64,000 bases of DNA, from the NCBI GenBank assembly GCA_021904315.1, contig CM038920.1, positions 4,154,001 to 4,218,000 of the forward strand, given 5' to 3'. Shown piece by piece: positions 57,001 to 64,000 of the stretch. Both the position numbers and the translations under genes were made by a program. This DNA comes from Sphagnum magellanicum (Eukaryota; Streptophyta; Sphagnopsida; Sphagnales; Sphagnaceae). Under the pieces are notes generated by a model, which was not told where the DNA came from, did not search any database, and worked only from the letters and a program-made list of their open reading frames with translations. Positions within the stretch are counted from its first letter, which is position 1. The number at the start of each line of letters is the position of its first letter.

Positions 57001-60000
57001 AGGTGAAGAATATCTTCTTTGGTTTTGAAGAGGTAATTGTTTGTGATTTTGTCTATTCGAGTGTATGAAGCACTAGAATGTGCATTTTAAATCAGCATTT
57101 CAGCTTGAGCTTCACAATGGACATTATGTTACTTTCATCACATGATATTGACAAACATGTGAAAATTGAAACAATAGTTGATAAGGACGATATGTTTTGA
57201 CACACATTGTGTTGAATGGACTCTAGCTTGAATTGTCAAGTGTTATTTATGCTTTATTTGAGGTCTACAAGATGAGTGCTAAGATAGAATCCCAACTCTT
57301 TGAATGTCAAAACTCAAATCAAAAAGTGGGTCTCACAATGAGTTGTAGTGTAATATAGTGATCTATAATCTTCAAGATTTATTGGACTTTCTTGGTATGT
57401 AGGACTACAGCACCAAATGCAATATTACTAACCAACCTACTATCCTTTCCACATAACAACAAAACATGCCTTATTTGCTTCTTGTTGATGAGCTCAATGC
57501 AACTCAGTTTGAAGCACTTTGATTTTTTCTTTGATGAGATGCCTTGGAAGATGGATGCAAAGTAGGAGAAAGAGTTTGAGGTCCACCAACAATTGTATGT
57601 GGGAGTAAGCATGCTTTCATAAATGGCAATGGGATTGTTGTTGTAGTAGAAAGCTTTGAAGAATTTAGTTGTTAGGACAACATTCAGCTAACTTCAAAGG
57701 GAGTCAAATTAGGAACAACATGATGCAAGTGTGCAAATTCCATGAGAATAATTTGTTCATAGGATTCTTCAACATTGGTGCTGAAAAATTAAATAGTGTG
57801 CAGCAAGATGGAATCAAGAAACATATGAGTCTATAGGAGGAGCTTGCTCTAAGAGTGGAGGTAGGACATATTAGTGCAAAGTTAGGAGATGGGATCACCT
57901 CTAGCAACATAAACACTTAGATCACATTACATGCGCTTTGGCTAAAGTTTAACATGTATTGTCAATAGATTGCGAGAGAATTGTTCCATGATTACTTAGT
58001 TGTCCATTTAAATTATTACAATTGTTTCTTTGATTCAATAGAAGTTGGTTAAAATGATTTTGGGGATATATACCTAGTAGTTAGATTGATGTGAAGAAAG
58101 TGTTTTCCATTGCACAGATTTTGACAAGTCTTTGTTGATGTCGACTTGATGCAAAGAACTTGGATCTTCTAGTTCTTTTGATTAGGAACTAACTTAATGA
58201 TCCCACTATTGGTTTTGAGGATAAAAAAGGATCTAAAAATGTGGATGGGTTTGGTGAGGTTGAAGAAGACATACTAAATGTGATGGATGCCAAGTTTCCT
58301 AATAAGGTTGATGATAATGTAGAGGATTATATGCAAAATTGGGACATGTATCAATGATTTTGGTAGTGTTTTGTCCATGATGCACATGGTACTTCTTCAA
58401 TTTCCATTGAACTCTTATACCCCTATAACCACTTTGTAAGTGTGTCAATTCAATGATCATATTGGACATTTAAAATGCACATTTTTAACCTTTCATGTGA
58501 ATGAAATTGAAGTTTACATGATATGGCATTTTTTTGTTTCATTTTCTAGCTTTTTCCTTTTTACACCGTTTTTACATTTAAACTATTTTCACATAGCCAC
58601 TAAACTTTTCTTTTATTCATAAATTATCTTTTTAATAATGGTGTTCATCAACAAACACCTCTTCTATTTATTATATGTTTAAAGGTGTTCCCAATGAACA
58701 CCTCTCTCTTTCTTTCATTTAAAAATGTTTTTACACTTACACTATTTTTACATGACTTAAAGTTATTTACATGGTTTTACACTTACACGTCCCACCATTT
58801 ACATTTACATGGTTTGTTGTTGAACCATATACACGTGTACCCAATGTATAAATAAATTTGCTTGAAACATTTACACTTACATCGTGTGTAAGTCTTAAAC
58901 CATACACATACACAACATAAGAAAATATTTCCCCAATCTTGGTTTAAATCCCCTTGCCATTGTTGTTGTATTAAGTTCTTCATGTTGGTGGTAAACAATC
59001 TTTCCTCAAACAAATCAATTAAACATGTGGTACAAAATCATCCTTCTAACCTCTTTTGGATTTAGGTGGAGGAGGAGGCTACGCAGGGTACAATGGAAAA
59101 AGGAAATGAAACATTCAAAACCATCACCATTTGAGAAAAAAAAACTAAACTTTTCATAACATTCCATAGTTAGAAGGATGAAGAAGATGTGTTTTTTGAA
59201 GTTTGTAATGCTCAATTGCAATGAAAAGATGGTTACAAAGGATGGGGGATATAAAGGAACTATCAATTTCAACAAAATTAAGCCATGAATTCAAAGGTAA
59301 TCAATGAATTTTGATCCCAAAACTATTTAAATAAGAGGGGACGATCACATCCTTTATATGTAGTTGACGTGAACCTTACCAACACCATCATAATGTTGTT
59401 AAGTCTCATTTGGGTTGTACCTTTAAGAATTAATCCATTAAACTAAATTAAAATAACATTTAACAAAAAATTTAAATGACAATTAATATAACATTTTAGA
59501 CCTTCAGATTTTTTTTAACTGATTTTTATGCTAATTAATCAATCTTATAAATTGGTTATCCTTATAAAAGGTAAATTGTTATTATGGTGGTGCTTGCAAG
59601 GTTAAATTAAATCATTATTTTACATTTTCTTTCAAATACATTTAAGATTTTGACAATGTAAGTATTAAAGAAGGGACTATAAGTTGCTTTATTAAAAGTG
59701 ATAAATTTTAGAATACATAAAACCCAAATATCTTTAGCCCAAGAACTAGAATTTTATTATGATATGGTAGAACTTCTCACATTTTTTTTTTACATAAGAC
59801 CCATACTAAAAATTTCAAATAATTTATTCAAAAAAAAATATTTCTTTTGTCTTTGCTATTACAAAAACCCTAAAATTGCAAGAACTTTAGGATGTGATAA
59901 ATAGTGTGAGTAAGAAATCTATTAAAAAATCAACAAAAACTTAAAGGATCATATCACATAACCACCAATAATGGTTGACTTCAAGGATTAAAAACCACAT

Positions 60001-62120
60001 CAAAATGGTAGTTTCATCACTTTCATAAATGCATTTATATAAGATTTCAATTTCACCAACAACAATAGGTTTGACTTCAAGCATTAATACCAATGAACAT
60101 GTTGGAATTGAACATATGGTGTCATGGTTTAGTGATTTGCTCAAATGTCAAAAATGAACATATTGCTTGTTTGATTAGTTCTTCTTCATGGGGTTGTTGA
60201 ATATCATTCAAATCTAGGGTTGTATTATGGAACAATTCATCATTCGATTGTGTAATTTGGGTTTCTTGTGATCTACATCATAACCAATTTGAAAAAATGT
60301 TGCATGAAAAAAGAATGCAAAAATTATGTACTATTATGAATAAAGATGGAAAACATTTATTTAAAACATTCTATAGGGTATGGGGAACAAGAAAATTCAA
60401 TCACAAGGAAGGCTAGCAAAATGGGAATTCAATAAACTAGACAAATTTAAATTTAATGATGGATCAAGATGGTAAAGAAAATATTATGATGTAAAAGGCC
60501 TACTTCTTAACTTATTGTTTAAGAATATGTACCGCACAAGCAAATAGTACAATGCATTGAGTTAAAAGGCATTCAAATGGAATAATAAAAAAATACGTTA
60601 GTAATTTTACTTGAATGAATTATTTTAAATGTTAATTACCTTGGATATGTTAAAACTTCATGAAACATTTTAAACCATAGGTGGGATCAAGGGTGGAGCT
60701 TAAGAAAGCGATTTAAAACAAGGGTGGAGATTAGGAAAATATGATTGGAAGGAGGTGATGAATATATTTCAATCCTCATTGGGATACAAAATGGGAACTC
60801 CCAGCTTGGAAGGGGAAGGATCTAGAAGGATCTAGAAGTGAAAAGTTACCATCTTGGGAGAATAGTTCATTGATTGAAGAATGCTTCAATTCAAGCATTA
60901 TAGCATTGGACATGAAGTTATATGGAAAGGCTTGTGATATTTTGAATGAAAAGGGGTTCCAAACTTGGATCAAGTCTTTGAACTGGCAACATATTTAATC
61001 AATTCTCTTAAATCCAATGTTAATTTTTTTTCAAAATGCAAACAATCATAGAGAATGACATAAAACATATGTTCATGAATTTGCAGCACAATGATATAGT
61101 TATCAAGGAATTATCATCAAGGAATTGGTTGAGGTAGGTGCAAATGAAAACCAACAAGTTTTGAGAAGTCATTCTCACCTCCATCCTTCTTTTGAACTCA
61201 TTTATTGTGTGTGGAGGTTGGAGGAGTGTAATATGTTAATGCAAATTTTTGGCCCATTTTTTTATAATAATGAATGTGTGTTGGTGTGTGCTTGAACCTT
61301 ACCTAACTTAACTATTTACCTTTACGAGATCCAATCTTGGATTTTAATGGATTTTGATTAACATTGAATGAATTAGAAATTCAAAAACTTTTGAGAGTTT
61401 CAACCATTTTGGAACTAGGATAAACAAATGATATTGTTTTGAATTAACAAGATGTTGCCATCTTTTAGTTATTTTTCTAATTATTTCAAACATGATTGAT
61501 AGCTTTATAATGGTGTGAGTTACGGAAATAGCATGAGATGAACCTTTATTAGATGTTATGGATGATTATGGCTTACAATGAATACAACCTTTTATTTTTA
61601 ATCCTTGTTCAACCCCTTAGTTATAAGAGTTCTTTTATTGAGATCAATCAATAAGAAGAGTATGTGACCCTTAGACTTATATAGTGCATAATATCATATT
61701 CATTCAAAATACTAATCTTTATTTCTCAATTGAATAACATTTTTTAATAATGAACAAGAATTCCTTAGATAAACTCACCTTTGAATGTTGTTTGTGGTGT
61801 TTTGAAAACCTTCAAAGCTAAAAGGTGTGCAAGATTCCTCATAGTTGAAAAAAGTGAAAATAAAAAGTTTGAAAACCTCATAATATAGTGCCTCATAAGA
61901 AGGTGCACTAGAACCTTTGTACAAGTTGGCAACAATGTAATAAGGTTTACAAACGTCAATAATCAAGATTAGATTTCTTATGTTTTTTGAACCATGTCAA
62001 AAAATCATAAACAATTCATAAGTGTCCCTTAAGCTTTTATGAGTAGTCACATGCATATGTCTTCAAATTTATGATTTCTTGAAAATTGTAAAAACACTTT
62101 TAGAAGAATTTTTTCCCCAA
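57001..62120. other. intergenic, AT-rich, nothing recognised
   Basis: No domain, RNA gene or clear transposon. A short TTTACACTTACAC motif recurs several times at 58715-58890. Confidence 0.45.
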
Positions 62121-62125
62121 TATTA

Positions 62126-62160
62126 TACACACACACACACGCACACACACACACACACAA
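62126..62160. repeat. (CA)n microsatellite
   Basis: About 17 AC/CA dinucleotides with one G interruption. Confidence 0.9.
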
Positions 62161-63690
62161 AGATAGAACAAAAATTTTGTGCATCCCTACATGGATTACA
62201 AAGAAAAAATATCAAAAATGTTCAAAAAGGGGATTGAGTCAAGATGGTGTATTCTCTCTTGGGCAGATCAAAGATGGGGGGGGGGCTATAGAGACTAGTC
62301 TTTGTCAAGTGTGGCCAAGCAAAAGTTTGCATTTTTACCTACTTGATTTTCTTGAAGATGTTAGGCCAATCCACCTCCCCCACAACAATCTACCCCTATT
62401 CTTCCTTCATGTGCATGTAACATTTGCTGCCACAGACCAATAATAGAATTAATCAATCATCAATAGTGAACGAATCAGAAGTGCTAACAAAGACCAATAA
62501 TAAAATTCATCAATTACCACTAGCAAGTAATAGATCAGAACCAAAGATTGACTGCAAATTATTTTAATCACCTAACAACTACAAGTAACAACTCACAATT
62601 GAGAATGACAAAGTTGGCTGACAACTAGCAGCCATCAGAAGTGAGAATAACAAATATCATCAGCTACCAACTTACAGATAACAAATCAAAATTGAGAATG
62701 AGACTAAAGACCCAAAACAAAATTAATCAAAAACCACCTGCAAGTGACAGATCAGACACAAGAATGGGAGGAGAGCCCCCAAAGAGTCTGCAAATGGTTG
62801 TATTTGTTGTCAGCCCATAACCAGCTTTAGGGGCCATCCTGCTAATGTGTCTCTTCCTCATTGGGGATACATTGAACATCCATGCTCAAGTTATATCCCA
62901 TATTCACTTGCCTCTTAGCAGTTTCTGATAATCAACTTGGTACCACTTTACGTCAGTAACCTGCCAAGAATGTGGATAGAAAGATATGTTTCACCCAAAC
63001 AGATATGGTTGTGCATGAAGGATTTTATAAACATTCAAATTTCAGATTCAAACATAGCATATCATTCAGTTTTGCAAATCATAATTCTACCTACATACTA
63101 ACCCTTTACCTAAACAACCTTCCTAATTCACTTACTACCATCCAAATGAACAGTAAAACCAGTAAAAACAGGAAGGAGTTCGCCATGTCTATACCCCCCA
63201 TAGTGCTGTTTATGTCTGGTAACCAGATTGAGCTGACCTGCTACCTAGTCCATTAGCTCCTCTCTGATCAGAGCGTTGTCCCCTTTTCTTTGTGCTTACA
63301 AATTGTTGCAAGTGTGCTGTGAAACAGCTACAAAATTTGGGTCATAGGTATACCTGTGTCTTCTTCAGAAGGCCTGAATCAAATATATAGCCTCCTTCCT
63401 GGCTCCTTGAAACATGTACAGTAAGTGTTTGGCAGGTGGAAGAAGAAGCACTGACATACCAGTACTCTACTTGTGGCAACTGCTACTCCTGAAATATGTT
63501 TGATACTTGCAAGGAGGTTTTTTGCAGTCTCACGTATGTATTACAGTATATTGTGCACATAATCTTATATGTGTTTCCCCTTCCTCATAAACCAAATCTT
63601 TAAGAAAAAATATCATGCCAATTGACAGATTGTCTCCTCCAGGATGCTAGAGTCACTCACCCGATTTTTGTTCAGTATGCAAATCTTTGT
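62161..63690. other. intergenic, possible minus-strand exon
   Basis: 62450-62760 contains loosely repeated AACTCACAA / CAAGTAACA phrases. On the minus strand, 62963-62907 could be read after an AG acceptor as a short exon ending VDYQKLLRGK and TGA; it is too short to assign. Confidence 0.2.
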
Positions 63691-64000
63691 TCTTGTAGGT
63701 ACTTTTGACGTGGGATCTGTCCTGCCTGCACTTCTTTCTCTGGAGCAAGCGTACCAAGAAAAGTCAGGGATATCAAGGATTACACCCCCAGTACAAGCCA
63801 GTTGATTGTATTATGACTGTCCACTCCTGGCAGTATTGCAAGGTAGCTCCTTCTAGCAAGTGTACAGGTGCCGTCATCTGCAGCTGGACACTCCATAAGC
63901 AACTCAAGAGTTTCTTCCATCCTTCTATGGCCAAATCATCAGTGCAGCTGCTGCCCAGTGAGTCAGCTGCACAATGACCACCAGAAGCTCAAGGTCAGCA
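63690..64000 (+). other. gene-like segment at window end, unassigned
   Basis: Balanced base composition and an AG acceptor-like site (CTTGTAG, ends about 63699) precede a frame reading GTFDVGSVLPALLSLEQAYQ and on; it meets a TGA near 63800. A different frame (63705-63977, 90 codons) is also open. I cannot tell whether this is a decayed exon or the edge of a gene beyond the window. Confidence 0.25.

Overview
This window looks like nuclear DNA of a land plant. The evidence is a multi-exon plant presequence-protease (PreP) locus with U2-type introns of about 80-350 bp, a candidate tyrosine-sulfated PSY-type peptide precursor, remnants of a plant DUF1635 gene, telomere-like CCCTAAA motifs and many LTR and MITE-type repeats. 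Base composition is AT-rich (by eye, roughly two thirds A+T outside genes). A retroelement with a DNMT3-type methyltransferase hints at a non-flowering plant, because DNMT3-type enzymes are known from bryophytes, lycophytes, ferns and gymnosperms and DRM replaces them in flowering plants. That is inference only; I cannot name the species.

Layout: 1-5 kb holds an AT-rich minisatellite, a 31-base poly(G) run and a broken minus-strand DUF1635-type gene. 5-12 kb is repeat territory: a 240-bp inverted pair, 55-bp tandem repeats, a 235-bp MITE and a 1.1-kb TIR element. A degenerate telomere-like array (14.5-15.0 kb) leads into a plus-strand PreP gene (15.4-22.0 kb). Nearly every exon is recognisable, but the gene is dead: two splice donors read AT instead of GT, there are at least five frameshifts, and about 60 codons are missing. 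22-36 kb is mostly intergenic, with a cluster of short dispersed repeats, an 820-bp solo-LTR-like element and several fold-back elements.

The most interesting object is a Ty3/gypsy-type LTR retrotransposon at about 36.06-46.71 kb. Its order is gag (zinc knuckles), protease, C5-cytosine DNA methyltransferase, reverse transcriptase, RNase H, integrase, PHD finger. The methyltransferase has motifs I, IV, VI, VIII, IX and X in canonical (not DRM-permuted) order and its C-terminus is most like DNMT3. The PHD finger after the integrase has exact C4HC3 spacing. The element therefore appears to have carried both a DNA-methylation writer and a chromatin reader. This copy is inactive: almost every in-frame stop is TAA or TAG where CAA or CAG would fit, and several catalytic residues are changed by G-to-A. 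That pattern suggests methyl-cytosine deamination. A second copy of the 820-bp repeat is nested just before its 3' end.

46.7-52.9 kb is intergenic with MITEs and a degenerate 200-bp repeat. At 52.9-55.3 kb lies the best candidate intact gene: three exons that join in phase into a 131-residue secreted precursor ending in a PSY-like Asp-Tyr motif. 55.3-64 kb is largely featureless AT-rich DNA; the last 0.3 kb has gene-like composition but no recognisable gene.
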